Assembly (NCBI RefSeq): GCF_034555935.1
Contig: NZ_JAYDCJ010000003.1
Coordinates: 1,550,001 to 1,614,000, forward strand
Direction of reading: 5' to 3'
DNA length: 64,000 bases
From: Marinobacter qingdaonensis
GTDB lineage: Bacteria; Pseudomonadota; Gammaproteobacteria; Pseudomonadales; Oleiphilaceae
Shown here: one piece after another, positions 17,439 to 25,974 of the stretch
Layout: every line of letters begins with the position of its first letter
How positions within the stretch are numbered: the first letter of the stretch is position 1
Position numbers and translations under genes: made by a program
The notes under the pieces: model-generated
What the model was told of the DNA's origin: nothing
Database searches by the model: none
Seen by the model: only the letters and a program-made list of their open reading frames with translations

Positions 17439-18332
17439 ATGCCCGAGGGCCCGGAAATACGCCGGATGGTTGATGACATCGGCCGCGCCATCGCCGGCCG
17501 CACTGCCGACGAGGTGGTGTTTGCGTTCGAGCACCTGAAGCCGTTCGAACGGCTGCTGGCTGGGCGCGAGGTGACCGCGGTCGAGGCGCGCAGCAAGGGT
17601 GTGCTGGTGTTCTTTGCCGGTACCGACGAGGATGGCCCCTGGTGTGTGTACAGCCACAATCAGCTGTACGGCAAGTGGCGCATCGGCCGGTCTGCCCAGG
17701 CACCGAAAACCAATCGCCAGCTCCGGTTTGCGGTGATCGCCGGCAAAAAGGCGGCACGGCTGTACAGCGCTTCCGACATCCGTCTGGTGCGCCCGGATTC
17801 TCTGCAGGACATCGACTACCTGGCGCGGCTGGGGCCGGATCCCCTGAATCAGTCGGTTTCCGAAGCCGACCTGCTGGCACGCTTCGACGACCGCCGGTTC
17901 CGGGGTCGCAATCTGGGCGGCTTGCTGTTGGATCAGGGCTTTATCGCAGGTGTCGGGAATTACCTGCGCTCGGAAATCCTGTTTCAGGCCGGTATTGCCC
18001 CCGCCCGCCGGCCCCGGGACCTGAACGATGACGAGCGCCACCGGCTGGCTTCGGCCATTCTCACCCTGCTGCAGCGCGCCTACGCGCTGAAAGGTATCAC
18101 CACCGACCCGGACCTGGCGAACCGGCTGAAACGCGACGGCTGGAGTTTTGGTCGGCGCCGTCACATGGTGTTCAACCGGGCGTCGCGCCCGTGCCATCAC
18201 TGTGGCGATGACATCGTGAAGACAGCGATGGCGAGCCGGCGGCTGTACTACTGCCCAACCTGCCAGCCTGCAGCGGGACGGGGCAGGGACGAAAAAGGCC
18301 CGGGGCCGCTGCAGAAGGACAGCCCCGGGTAA
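17439..18332 (+). CDS. nei: endonuclease VIII (Fpg/Nei family DNA glycosylase)
   Basis: A 297-residue base-excision repair enzyme that removes oxidised pyrimidines and cleaves the abasic site. The N-terminus MPEGPEIRR supplies the catalytic Pro2 and Glu3, and Lys53 matches the conserved Nei lysine. The QGFIAGVGNYLRSEIL helix is the helix-two-turn-helix core. A zinc finger Cys-x2-Cys-x16-Cys-x2-Cys (starting CHHCGDD) follows. The tail after it is about 20 residues longer than in E. coli. The start at 17439 follows AATGAGGAACCC; an upstream reading frame is not family-like. Confidence 0.93.
   Translation: MPEGPEIRRMVDDIGRAIAGRTADEVVFAFEHLKPFERLLAGREVTAVEARSKGVLVFFAGTDEDGPWCVYSHNQLYGKWRIGRSAQAPKTNRQLRFAVIAGKKAARLYSASDIRLVRPDSLQDIDYLARLGPDPLNQSVSEADLLARFDDRRFRGRNLGGLLLDQGFIAGVGNYLRSEILFQAGIAPARRPRDLNDDERHRLASAILTLLQRAYALKGITTDPDLANRLKRDGWSFGRRRHMVFNRASRPCHHCGDDIVKTAMASRRLYYCPTCQPAAGRGRDEKGPGPLQKDSPG
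18291..18329 (-). terminator. rho-independent terminator of the Rieske oxygenase gene
   Basis: On the minus strand CCCGGGGC pairs with GCCCCGGG across a 15-base loop and is followed by CCTTTTTC. It lies 13 bases after the oxygenase stop codon and overlaps the end of nei. Confidence 0.75.
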
Positions 18333-18341
18333 AGGTCGCGG

Positions 18342-19478
18342 TTACAACCGCTCGCGAACGCTGGTGTTGAACGCGTTGAGGGCGCCCTCGAAACGCCCGA
18401 ACGTGAGGGTGTCGTTGGCGCCGGTGGTGAGGCCCGCCTGGATGCCCTCGCCAATGTCGAAATCCTCGGCCAGGGTTTGCACGGTGATGGCGTGGTTCTT
18501 GGCCCAGTGGGCGCGGTCTTCCTCAGTGGCGACCAGATCCGCCGGCACCAGGGTGCTGATCCGGATCCGCGACGACGAGGGCGTGAGTGGGTCCACGGTA
18601 ATCCAGGCAATGTGGTCCGACTGCACCAGGAACTGGCTGCTGGCCATCAGGGTGTACAGCACCTGGGAATGGTCACGCAGGCGCCACTGGTCAGTGGGCT
18701 GGTCCCGCAACTCGGCGATCGAGCGCTTGGACAGCACCGATCGCAGGTGTGGCCCAAACTGCCGGTAGGTGGACAGGTTGTCGTTGAAGTAGGGGGCGAT
18801 GGTCTTTCGGTGCGTGACCCGGAAGTGGTATGCCTCGATTCCGCCTTCCACCAGGATTTTCCAGTTCACACTGCGCACTTCGACGTCGCTGTGCTGCACC
18901 ACGTGGCTGGCGGCATCAAACCACTCGAAGTCTTCCGCCAGTCCGGCCAGCGTCGTATCAACATCGGGTGCCTGGTCGGTGTTGGCCAGGACCCAGATGA
19001 AGCCGTGGCGCTCGCTGCAGCCCAGGCGCTTGAGACCGAGCGCCGAGCGGTCGAGCTCCGGGAAGCCCAGTTCGCCGTGGGGCATCCCGGTCAGCTCGCC
19101 CCGGTTGTTCCAGGTCCAGGCGTGGTAGGGGCAGGTGAACCGCTGCTTGCAGCCCTCATGATCCTGAACCAGGCGGCTGCCCCGATGGCGACACACGTTG
19201 ATGAAGGTGTGCACCTGGCCGTCCTCATCCCGGGTGAACAGCAGGGGCAGGCCAGCAAAGTCTCGGCGCAGGAAGGAACCGGGTGTGGGCAGTTCACTGC
19301 TGTGCACCACCGGCTGGGGAATGCTGCGGAACAGCTTTTCCCGCTCCAACTCGAGCCGGTGCGGGTCGCAGTAATGTTCGACCGGGCTGGAGGTGACCGC
19401 GTCGTCCAGGAACGGCACCTTGCGTTCCTGCAGGTCCAGGATCTCTTCCGCCAGTTCGATTTCGGTTGCACGTTTCAT
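18342..19478 (-). CDS. Rieske non-heme iron oxygenase, alpha subunit
   Basis: A 378-residue protein with an N-terminal Rieske [2Fe-2S] domain (Cys96-x-His98 in CRHRGSRL and Cys116-x2-His119 in CPYHAWTW) and a C-terminal catalytic domain with the mononuclear iron ligands His218 and His223 (EAYHFRVTH). It resembles choline/carnitine monooxygenase-type and ring-hydroxylating alpha subunits that take electrons from a separate reductase. No reductase or beta subunit gene is adjacent, so those must be elsewhere. The ATG at 19478 lies downstream of two TetR operators, and the gene is divergent from the TetR gene, so it is very likely induced by the regulator's ligand, possibly its own substrate. Confidence 0.85.
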   Translation of the reverse strand: MKRATEIELAEEILDLQERKVPFLDDAVTSSPVEHYCDPHRLELEREKLFRSIPQPVVHSSELPTPGSFLRRDFAGLPLLFTRDEDGQVHTFINVCRHRGSRLVQDHEGCKQRFTCPYHAWTWNNRGELTGMPHGELGFPELDRSALGLKRLGCSERHGFIWVLANTDQAPDVDTTLAGLAEDFEWFDAASHVVQHSDVEVRSVNWKILVEGGIEAYHFRVTHRKTIAPYFNDNLSTYRQFGPHLRSVLSKRSIAELRDQPTDQWRLRDHSQVLYTLMASSQFLVQSDHIAWITVDPLTPSSSRIRISTLVPADLVATEEDRAHWAKNHAITVQTLAEDFDIGEGIQAGLTTGANDTLTFGRFEGALNAFNTSVRERL

Positions 19479-19509
19479 TGCTTTGCCCTCATGTCTGTAC
19501 TCGGCGCTG

Positions 19510-19525
19510 CTTACCACTTGGTAAG
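19510..19525. promoter_or_regulatory. TetR operator 1
   Basis: CTTACCACTTGGTAAG is a palindrome of the form CTTACCA-NN-TGGTAAG with one arm mismatch. It is the copy nearest the oxygenase gene. Confidence 0.75.
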
Positions 19526-19536
19526 TGCAATTTAGG

Positions 19537-19552
19537 CTTACCAAATGGTAAG
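19537..19552. promoter_or_regulatory. TetR operator 2
   Basis: CTTACCAAATGGTAAG is a second 16-base copy of CTTACCA-NN-TGGTAAG, 27 bases from the first. Both lie between the divergent Rieske oxygenase and TetR genes, the standard position for autorepression with control of the partner gene. Confidence 0.8.
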
Positions 19553-19592
19553 TTGTCAAGTATCCATTGCACACATCGAGTCAGGACACGCC

Positions 19593-20177
19593 ATGAGCGA
19601 CACCCGTCATCTGTTTATCACCGCCGCTGCCAAGGCCTTCGCGGAGAAAGGCTTCTACGGCGCCAGTATTGCCTCCATCGCTGCTGAATCCCCGTTTACC
19701 AAGCAGGCCCTGCTGCACCACTTCGGCAACAAGGAAAAGCTGTACGCGGAGGTGTTGAAAGGCATTTCTGACCGGCTCATGGCCAGTCTCCAGGACATCC
19801 AGCGGGACTACCCGGACACCCGTCAGCGCCTTGAGCAGACCTTCCTGTCGTTCTACCGCCAGGCGGTCGGAAACCGGGACGAGATGGCCCTGCTGATGCG
19901 TGAGCTGCTGGACAACAAGCGCCGGGCCGAATCCGCCCAGGCCTGGTACCTCAAGCCGTTCCTGGATGAACTGACCCAGATGGTGATGACGGTGCTGCCG
20001 GCGTATTCCAGGCCCCGGGCCTTTACCTTGGCCTACCAGATGCTCGGGGCCATCCACTATTTTGCGGTGTCCGAGCCGACCCTGGTCCAGATTTTCGGCA
20101 GGGAGGAGTACGAGAAGGTCTTGCGGGGGTATGAGGACGAGTTACGGGACCTGATCCGGGCCCGGCTTGGGGGCTAA
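19593..20177 (+). CDS. TetR-family repressor of the Rieske oxygenase
   Basis: A 194-residue protein with the TetR N-terminal helix-turn-helix (AFAEKGFYGASIASIAAES, then FTKQALLHHFGNKEKLY, residues about 15-55) and an all-helical ligand domain. It starts at the ATG at 19593; an earlier reading start overlaps the operator and is unlikely. The gene is divergent from the oxygenase, with two identical-type palindromes between them, so it very probably represses both. The inducer is unknown. Confidence 0.88.
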   Translation: MSDTRHLFITAAAKAFAEKGFYGASIASIAAESPFTKQALLHHFGNKEKLYAEVLKGISDRLMASLQDIQRDYPDTRQRLEQTFLSFYRQAVGNRDEMALLMRELLDNKRRAESAQAWYLKPFLDELTQMVMTVLPAYSRPRAFTLAYQMLGAIHYFAVSEPTLVQIFGREEYEKVLRGYEDELRDLIRARLGG

Positions 20178-20325
20178 TCGGTCGCCAGAATTTGCTGGCC
20201 AAGCTCGCCATGCCAGAAACTGGGGCAAACGCTTCAGACCTGGGAGCCGACCCTGCCCGGCCATCGGAATTGCCGGGCGCCTGTGGTCTAATCCGACCTT
20301 CATCCATCGAACCGCGACGGGCGCC

Positions 20326-21204
20326 ATGCTTCAGCACCTCACCCAAGCTCTGTTTCCCCTCCTGTCGCTGATTGTCCTCGGCGCGGTACTGGGCCGCAAA
20401 ACTGATTTCTTCGATGGCAAGGCGCTGTCCGGTCTGGTGACCACGGTGGGCGTTCCGGCGCTGCTGCTGCATTCGGTGTTGAGCATGGAGCTGGGCATCG
20501 TCCAGATGGGTAACCTGGTTGGCCTGACCCTGGCCTGGCTGGTGGCCATGGCCCTGATCACCGCCGCGGTGCTGAAGCTGGCCGGCCTGCCGGTGCGTTC
20601 CTACCTGCCGGCGCTGGTTCACCCCAATACCGGCAACACCGGCATTCCGGTCTGTCTGGCACTGTTCGGCCCCCAGTCGATCGGTCTGGCCATGGTGATT
20701 TCCTCGGTCATTCAGGTCAGTCACTTCACCCTGGGCATCGGCTGCCTGTCCGGTCGCTTTTCCCTGAGGGCGTTGCTGAAGAACGGGCCGGTGCTGGCGC
20801 TGTTGGCGGGGGCCGGCCTGCTGGCGTTCGACGCGAACCTGCCGGTGCCGGTGATGACCACCCTGGACATGCTGGGTGCCATCACAGTGCCGATCATGCT
20901 GATGCAGCTGGGCAGCTCCATCGCCAATCTGAAGCTGTCCGGCGCGCGGGATATGGTGCGCCCGGTTGCGTTCAGCGTGTATCGGCCCCTGGGTGGCCTG
21001 GCCCTGGCCTGGGTGCTGCTGTTGGTGTGGCCGCTGGACGGCCTACAGGCACAGGTGTTCCTGGTCCAGTGCGCCATGCCGGTCGCGGTGATGAGCTACG
21101 TGCTCTCGGTGCGCTACCAGGGCCCCTCCAAGGACATCGCCCTGATGATCCCCCTGTCCCTGGCGGTGTCACTGGGCATCACCATCGCCTTTGCCCTGGC
21201 CTGA
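20326..21204 (+). CDS. AEC family (auxin efflux carrier-type) transporter
   Basis: A 292-residue inner-membrane protein with about ten hydrophobic helices in two halves. The HPNTGNTGIPVCLALFG motif at about residues 96-113 is the mark of the AEC/PIN-like family (asparagine-proline substrate site), and a second motif, AMPVAVMSYVLSVRY, is near the end. Bacterial members carry malate, malonate or other small organic acids. It follows the TetR gene after about 150 bases on the same strand. The start is the ATG at 20326; the reading frame upstream is not membrane-like. Confidence 0.85.
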   Translation: MLQHLTQALFPLLSLIVLGAVLGRKTDFFDGKALSGLVTTVGVPALLLHSVLSMELGIVQMGNLVGLTLAWLVAMALITAAVLKLAGLPVRSYLPALVHPNTGNTGIPVCLALFGPQSIGLAMVISSVIQVSHFTLGIGCLSGRFSLRALLKNGPVLALLAGAGLLAFDANLPVPVMTTLDMLGAITVPIMLMQLGSSIANLKLSGARDMVRPVAFSVYRPLGGLALAWVLLLVWPLDGLQAQVFLVQCAMPVAVMSYVLSVRYQGPSKDIALMIPLSLAVSLGITIAFALA

Positions 21205-21236
21205 TCCCGGTCGATGGGAAAGGGGAGCGGGGCTTC

Positions 21237-21716
21237 TCAAGCCTTCGTCAGAAACCGTGCCTGCAGTTGCCGAACCTGTTCCGCCAGTGGTTCATAGGGG
21301 CCTTCTGCCGTAATTCCCGGAGCAACGGCGGATATGGGCAAGGTGGCCACCGGCGGTTGCGCCTGGTTCATGTCGCTCAGCCAGGCGGACAGCTGGGCCG
21401 AGGAACTGGCGAACACAATCCGGCCGAGGCCGACCCAGGCGTGAGCTGCAGCACACATGGGGCAGTGTTCACCCGAGGTGTACACCACTGCTGCCGACCG
21501 TTCTTCGGGAGTCATATTGGCTGCCGCCCATCGGGCAATCGCAAATTCCGGGTGCCGGGTCTGGTCGCCGCCGACGGTCTCATTGTGGCCTTCGAACCGC
21601 ACACGGCCCTGCGCATCCACCAGCACCGAACCGAAGGGTGGATTGCCACTGTCGAGGGCCATGCCCGCCAGTTGCACGCAGCGTTCGAGGTGTTTGATGT
21701 CGGTGTCGCTGATCAT
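21237..21716 (-). CDS. zinc-dependent nucleoside/base deaminase (CDA superfamily)
   Basis: A 159-residue protein with the cytidine-deaminase-like zinc signature: His55-Pro-Glu57 and Cys85-x2-Cys88 (GEHCPMC). PPFG near residue 26 and the short length recall guanine deaminase and TadA-like enzymes, but the residues after PCxxC (AAAHAWVGLGRIVFASS) are closer to the guanine/cytosine deaminase group. It should hydrolyse an exocyclic amine in the cytoplasm. The ATG at 21716 is chosen over a TTG four codons upstream. It is convergent with the AEC transporter gene. Whether it feeds nitrogen scavenging with CodA is an inference. Confidence 0.8.
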   Translation of the reverse strand: MISDTDIKHLERCVQLAGMALDSGNPPFGSVLVDAQGRVRFEGHNETVGGDQTRHPEFAIARWAAANMTPEERSAAVVYTSGEHCPMCAAAHAWVGLGRIVFASSSAQLSAWLSDMNQAQPPVATLPISAVAPGITAEGPYEPLAEQVRQLQARFLTKA

Positions 21717-21913
21717 TTTCAGGTCCAAAGATAGAGGTTTCGTTGCGTAAAATTAGCAGTTCGAGATTATCTCCCCAAGCATCTTAGCGTTGCCAGAATG
21801 CGTCAGGATTTTAAACACCGTAACGAGATGGAAGGCGGCAAGTAACTGAAAAGAGGGGGCGGCACCATTCGTGCTTAACCTCCATTTTAGCGCTGGAAAA
21901 GGAGTTTGGTGCG

Positions 21914-22552
21914 ATGCGTAGCTTTCTCTTATTACTGCTGTCTGTCTTTGGCTCAGCCGCCTGGGCCACACCAATCACCTACTACTTCGAGGGTCATACA
22001 ACGGCCATTCACTCCACTCTTGGAGATCTGGACCCGCTCACGGCACTTGCTCGCGACGACGGTCTGGTTATCACCAATGGCGATGTGGCCATGGCCGGGC
22101 ACATTGTTTTTGATCCCGCTGCACTGCGCAGTGGCGCGGGCGGGAGTGGTCAGGGAGAGGTGCTTAATTGGTCCTTTTCCACGTTGGGGCTGACCTATTT
22201 CAATTCTGGCGGGGCCTTCCATTATCTCGATTTCCAGGATCACTCTTTCGGTTACGCAGACGAAATTGCCCAGGGAGGGTATGGGCCAGATGTTGTCAGT
22301 ATGGCTTTCGACTTTGACGGTACTCCGTTCGCCCTGGGACCGGTAGATTTTCCGATTTCGGATTTCATTGGCGGCCGTTTCTCGACAGCCATAGACCTGG
22401 CTTGGGTGAACGATGAGCTTTCAATGCGCGGGCTACAGGGAGTGATTACATCATTGCGCACCACTCCGGTGCCGGGACCAGCCTCGTCGTTAACAATGCT
22501 GACCGGTTTATTCCTGCTGTGGGCGGTGCGCCGGGCGCGATTGCGCCAATAG
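21914..22552 (+). CDS. secreted protein with a degenerate PEP-CTERM tail
   Basis: A 212-residue protein with a Sec signal peptide (about residues 1-19, SAAWA), a mature region rich in Gly, Phe, Asp and aromatic residues without Cys, and a C-terminal sorting-like tail: TTPVPGPASSL, one hydrophobic helix (TMLTGLFLLWAV) and a basic end (RRARLRQ). The order motif-helix-basic tail is that of PEP-CTERM proteins, with PGP in place of PEP. Such proteins are processed by exosortase in exopolysaccharide-producing bacteria; no exosortase gene is in this window. A GGAG-type site precedes the ATG. Confidence 0.72.
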   Translation: MRSFLLLLLSVFGSAAWATPITYYFEGHTTAIHSTLGDLDPLTALARDDGLVITNGDVAMAGHIVFDPAALRSGAGGSGQGEVLNWSFSTLGLTYFNSGGAFHYLDFQDHSFGYADEIAQGGYGPDVVSMAFDFDGTPFALGPVDFPISDFIGGRFSTAIDLAWVNDELSMRGLQGVITSLRTTPVPGPASSLTMLTGLFLLWAVRRARLRQ

Positions 22553-22600
22553 CTGGCTGGGCAGTCGGGGCAGGTTTACAGGCCTTCTATCGACCTCCGA

Positions 22601-22909
22601 TCACGCCGCGGACCGATTGTAGGCAAAACTCAGCAACCAGCGGCTGCCCCGTTCAATACGTGAGACCTCGTGCTGGTGCAGATCCGGACGGAACAGGATG
22701 AGCCGGTTGGCCAAGTTGAGCAGGTTCTTCTCGCAGGCGAATTCGCCGCCGGCCCTGGGCTTTTTCAGGACGCAATTGAGTTTGTACAGGCGGCCTTCCG
22801 ACACCATGTCCAGGTGGGGCGCCACGCGGTGGCCTTCGGGGTAGCGCACCAGGTAAACATTCAGTCGTTTCGACCGAAGGAGGATTCGGGTTTTCACTTT
22901 CGCTGTCAT
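22601..22909 (-). CDS. small 2-oxoglutarate/Fe(II) oxygenase-like protein
   Basis: A 102-residue protein with the HxD...H iron triad of prolyl-hydroxylase-like dioxygenases: HLD in RVAPHLDMVSEGRLYKL, then GGEFACE, and the distal His in LFRPDLHQHEVSRIERGSRWLLSFAY with an Arg that could bind 2-oxoglutarate. At about half the usual length it is a bare double-stranded beta-helix core. The ATG at 22909 is chosen; a GTG 13 codons upstream would nearly touch the divergent methyltransferase gene. Substrate unknown. Confidence 0.68.
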   Translation of the reverse strand: MTAKVKTRILLRSKRLNVYLVRYPEGHRVAPHLDMVSEGRLYKLNCVLKKPRAGGEFACEKNLLNLANRLILFRPDLHQHEVSRIERGSRWLLSFAYNRSAA

Positions 22910-22953
22910 AATGCCGATGGTCTCATAGTGAATTTCAAGGAACCACACGCCCC

Positions 22954-23862
22954 ATGCGTCCCATTGTCCTGCTTGACGGTGGCCTCGGCCAGGAAGTGTA
23001 TCGACGTGCCCGCACGATCAGCTCGCCACTCTGGTCGATCGCGGTGATGCAGGAGCAGCCAGAGGTTGTGACTGGCGTGCATCGCGATTTTATCCGCGCC
23101 GGGGCGACAACCCTGACCCTGAACACCTACACGGCGACACCGACCAGGCTTGGCCACCAGGGACTGCTGAAGCAGATGCCGGCCATCCATCAGCAGGCGT
23201 TTGAAGTGCTGGATCGGGCGATTGCCGAGACCGGCGCCGAGGTGGACATCGCCGGTTGCCTGCCGCCGCTGCTCGCCAGCTACCGGGGCCAGCCGGATCG
23301 CTCTTTCGACGACGTGCTTGAAGAATACGAGACCCTGGTCCGACTTCAAGCGGCTGCCGATGTCTTCCTGATCGAAACCATGACCAACACCCTGGAAGCC
23401 CGCGCAGCCTGCCTGGCTGCCAGTCGATCCGGTAAACCCTTTGGCGTGGCCTTCCGGCTGGAAGCCGACGGCAAGCTTCGGTCTGGCGAGAGCCTGTACG
23501 AAGCCGAGGCCGCCGTGGCTTATTACCGGCCGACCGCGGTCATGCTGAACTGCTGTGAGCCGGAGTTGTTAACGGCAACCATGCCCCAGTTGGCGGCGCT
23601 TTACCCCACCGTCGGCGGTTACGCCAATGCCTTCCAATCGGTCGAAGCCCTGGCCCGCGGTGGCTCGGTGGATGAACTGGAGGCGCGCACCGATGTCTCG
23701 CCGGCGGTGTATGCCGGCCACGTGCGCCAATGGTTGGCCGACGGTGCCCGGGTAGTGGGCGGCTGTTGCGACATCACGCCTGCCCACATTGGCTACCTGG
23801 CCGAGAGCCTGACGCCGGCGTTCGAACTGATTCGCTTCTCCCGCCTGCGTGCCGAGGGCTAA
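22954..23862 (+). CDS. homocysteine S-methyltransferase family protein
   Basis: A 302-residue cytoplasmic enzyme with the zinc-thiolate motifs of homocysteine methyltransferases: NCCEPE with Cys200 and GGCCDITPAHI with Cys271 and Cys272. The start MRPIVLLDGGLGQEVYRR matches the usual N-terminal strand. Members move a methyl group from S-methylmethionine or a betaine to homocysteine to give methionine. The exact donor cannot be told from sequence; the group is close to MmuM-like and related stand-alone enzymes. The gene is divergent from the small oxygenase gene. Confidence 0.85.
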   Translation: MRPIVLLDGGLGQEVYRRARTISSPLWSIAVMQEQPEVVTGVHRDFIRAGATTLTLNTYTATPTRLGHQGLLKQMPAIHQQAFEVLDRAIAETGAEVDIAGCLPPLLASYRGQPDRSFDDVLEEYETLVRLQAAADVFLIETMTNTLEARAACLAASRSGKPFGVAFRLEADGKLRSGESLYEAEAAVAYYRPTAVMLNCCEPELLTATMPQLAALYPTVGGYANAFQSVEALARGGSVDELEARTDVSPAVYAGHVRQWLADGARVVGGCCDITPAHIGYLAESLTPAFELIRFSRLRAEG

Positions 23863-23865
23863 GCC

Positions 23866-24129
23866 TCAGATCGCCGGATTCTGCTGCTTGCGTTTGGTCC
23901 GGCAGGCTTCGATGTAGCTCATGGCGTCGCGCTCTAGCGGCAGGTGCATGGCGTCGAGCAGGTCGGACCGGGCGTAGCCCAGATCTGACAAGGTCTCATC
24001 CCGTTCCGCCAATAGCGAGCGGGCCATGCGCCGGAACTTCTGGCGCCGGGAGAAACTGGTCATCCACGCGCTGATTGGCTGCCGCGGTGCGAATGGGTGG
24101 TGGTTCTTCAGTTCCAGCATAGTGTTCAC
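23866..24129 (-). CDS. DUF1127 small basic protein
   Basis: An 87-residue basic protein whose second half (RRQKFRRMARSLLAERDETL, then SDLGYARSDLLDAMHLPLERDA) is a DUF1127 (YjiS-like) domain. Such short domains have been linked to RNA turnover and nutrient regulation in alphaproteobacteria; the role here is unknown. It is divergent from a LysR regulator gene with 176 bases between them, and the LysR protein probably controls it. Confidence 0.8.
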   Translation of the reverse strand: MNTMLELKNHHPFAPRQPISAWMTSFSRRQKFRRMARSLLAERDETLSDLGYARSDLLDAMHLPLERDAMSYIEACRTKRKQQNPAI

Positions 24130-24305
24130 CTATCGATTGGCAGTGAGCCGCAACTCGCGTCGGTTGGGAGCATTCCCACGTCTTACCAACGTCTTGTGAC
24201 ACTAGAATGGCGATCCCTTTCCGTTCAATCAAACGAAAAGAATTTAACTTTTCTTTCAGTTATTCTTAAGGGAAGTTCAGCTCAAAAACCCGGGGGAGAA
24301 CCGTT

Positions 24306-25166
24306 ATGAACATGCCGCTGCTCGACAACGACGTGCTTCGATCCTTTGTCGCCATTTCCGAATGCGGCACCTTCACCGAGGCCGCCAAACTGGTGCATCG
24401 TACGCCCTCGGCCCTGAGCATGCAGATCAAACAGCTCGAACAGAACCTGGGCAAGAGCCTGTTCATCCGGGAGCCCCGTCAGGTCACCCTGACCGCCGAA
24501 GGCGAGGTGCTGCTCGACTACAGCCGCCGTCTGCTGCGGCTTAACCAGGAGGCGGTGCAGCACTTCATCGCGCCGACCCTGGAGGGCAAGGTGGGCATTG
24601 GCACCTCGGACGATGTCGGCACCCGGATTCTGCCCGAGGTGCTCGCGCAATTTGCCCGGTCCTATCCCGCCGTGTTGGTGGACGTGGTGGTGGGCTCCTC
24701 GAAACAGAACCTCGCGCGCCTGGATGACGGGGACCTGGATATGGTGCTGGTCACGGTGGCGAACGACGGTCGGCCAAGCCGCGGGGAAGTGGTCCACGAC
24801 GAGCCTCTGGTCTGGGCCGGGCGTGAGGGCAGTTCCGCGTACCTGCGCACGCCGTTGCCACTGGCGGTGGCGCACGAGGGCTGTGCCTGGCGGCAGATGA
24901 CCTTGCGCGCCCTAGATCGCGCGCGCAAACCCTATCGGATCGCTTACACCTGTGAACACTGCTCCGGACAGGAGGCCGCCATGGTGGCTGACCTGGCGGT
25001 CGCGCCATTTCCACGCAGCCTGGTGCGCTCGCCCCTGAAGCAGGTGGTCAGCGATGACCTGCCGGACATAGGGTCCTACCAGCTTGCGTTGGTGCGACGC
25101 GGTTCCAACCCTCTCAACGACGCCCTGGCCCGGCATGTGAAGGCCGCCTTCCGGAACCTGGCCTGA
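24306..25166 (+). CDS. LysR-family transcriptional regulator
   Basis: A 286-residue protein with the LysR helix-turn-helix at residues about 8-66 (ISECGTFTEAAKLVHRTPSA, then LSMQIKQLEQNLGKSLFIR) and a periplasmic-binding-like effector domain (GKVGIGTSDDVGTRILPEVL onward). It starts after GGGGGAGAACCGTT. A CEHCSG stretch near residue 217 is unusual in this family. It is divergent from a DUF1127 gene; LysR/DUF1127 pairs recur in proteobacteria, so local control is likely. Confidence 0.88.
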   Translation: MNMPLLDNDVLRSFVAISECGTFTEAAKLVHRTPSALSMQIKQLEQNLGKSLFIREPRQVTLTAEGEVLLDYSRRLLRLNQEAVQHFIAPTLEGKVGIGTSDDVGTRILPEVLAQFARSYPAVLVDVVVGSSKQNLARLDDGDLDMVLVTVANDGRPSRGEVVHDEPLVWAGREGSSAYLRTPLPLAVAHEGCAWRQMTLRALDRARKPYRIAYTCEHCSGQEAAMVADLAVAPFPRSLVRSPLKQVVSDDLPDIGSYQLALVRRGSNPLNDALARHVKAAFRNLA

Positions 25167-25185
25167 GCCACGGCCAAGCGGGTGT

Positions 25186-25941
25186 TCAACGAATCGGTTG
25201 CGCAAACAGGGCGCCCAGGCGCTGGTCGTCGACAGAACGAAAGCGCTCCAGACCAAAGCGGGCGGGGCATGGGACATCATCCGGCGAGACGTAGGTATGG
25301 AACAGGCGGTCCCACAGGGTGAGCACCTGGCCGTAATTGCTGTCGGTCTCTGGTCGCCAGGCGGAATGGTGGATCTGGTGCACCCGCGGGGTGACCAGAA
25401 ACCAGGTGAGCGGGCGTTCCATGGTGGCTGGCAAACGGATATTGGCGTGCGACCAGAGTGACACGCAGCGCGACAGCAGGATGTAGGGCAGCAGTTGCGC
25501 GGCGGTGAAGCCGAGCGCGCCGACCATGGCGGTCACCAGGATAAGGTGCACACCAATCTCGCCCGGGTGGTGGCGGAAGGTGGTGCTGACGTCCAGATCG
25601 AGGTCGCTGTGATGGGTGCGGTGCAGGCGCCATAGCCATGGCCAAAGGTGGCTCAGGCGATGGAGCCAGTAGGCCGCCAGGTCCATCAACAAAATGGCCA
25701 CCAGGGCTCCGAGCGTCGGACCCAGGACGCTGGCATCGACCACGGCGACGGGTTGCGCTACCGCCAGATAGAGCAACAGCAGGGGCCAGCCAAAGCGGAT
25801 GAGTTCGTTGGTGAATCCCAGCGCGACGTTGCCGTACCAGCGGTCGTAGCGCGAAGGGTGAGGTTCGTTGCGGGTAAAGAAGATTTCGAGGGCCAGTAGC
25901 ACCGCCACGGCTGCGAGTGTGACAAACCCGTAGAGTCCCAT
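25186..25941 (-). CDS. sterol desaturase/fatty acid hydroxylase family membrane protein
   Basis: A 251-residue membrane protein with di-iron His motifs HRLSH, HRTHH (followed by SDLDLDVSTTFRHHP) and HQIHHS near the C-terminus, between about four hydrophobic helices. It belongs to the same superfamily as the protein at 10788-11948 but is much shorter and lacks the C-terminal extra domain. It should oxidise a membrane lipid or lipid-like substrate with O2. A perfect 11-base-pair hairpin lies 34 bases upstream of its ATG. Confidence 0.82.
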   Translation of the reverse strand: MGLYGFVTLAAVAVLLALEIFFTRNEPHPSRYDRWYGNVALGFTNELIRFGWPLLLLYLAVAQPVAVVDASVLGPTLGALVAILLMDLAAYWLHRLSHLWPWLWRLHRTHHSDLDLDVSTTFRHHPGEIGVHLILVTAMVGALGFTAAQLLPYILLSRCVSLWSHANIRLPATMERPLTWFLVTPRVHQIHHSAWRPETDSNYGQVLTLWDRLFHTYVSPDDVPCPARFGLERFRSVDDQRLGALFAQPIR

Positions 25942-25974
25942 AGCGGCCCCTTCACGGCGGGGTTCTGTAATCCA

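Noticed and set aside
17194..17880. N-terminal extension of the TIM-barrel protein across the nei gene region
   Set aside because: The extension is low-complexity, overlaps nei in antisense and lies upstream of the predicted promoter.
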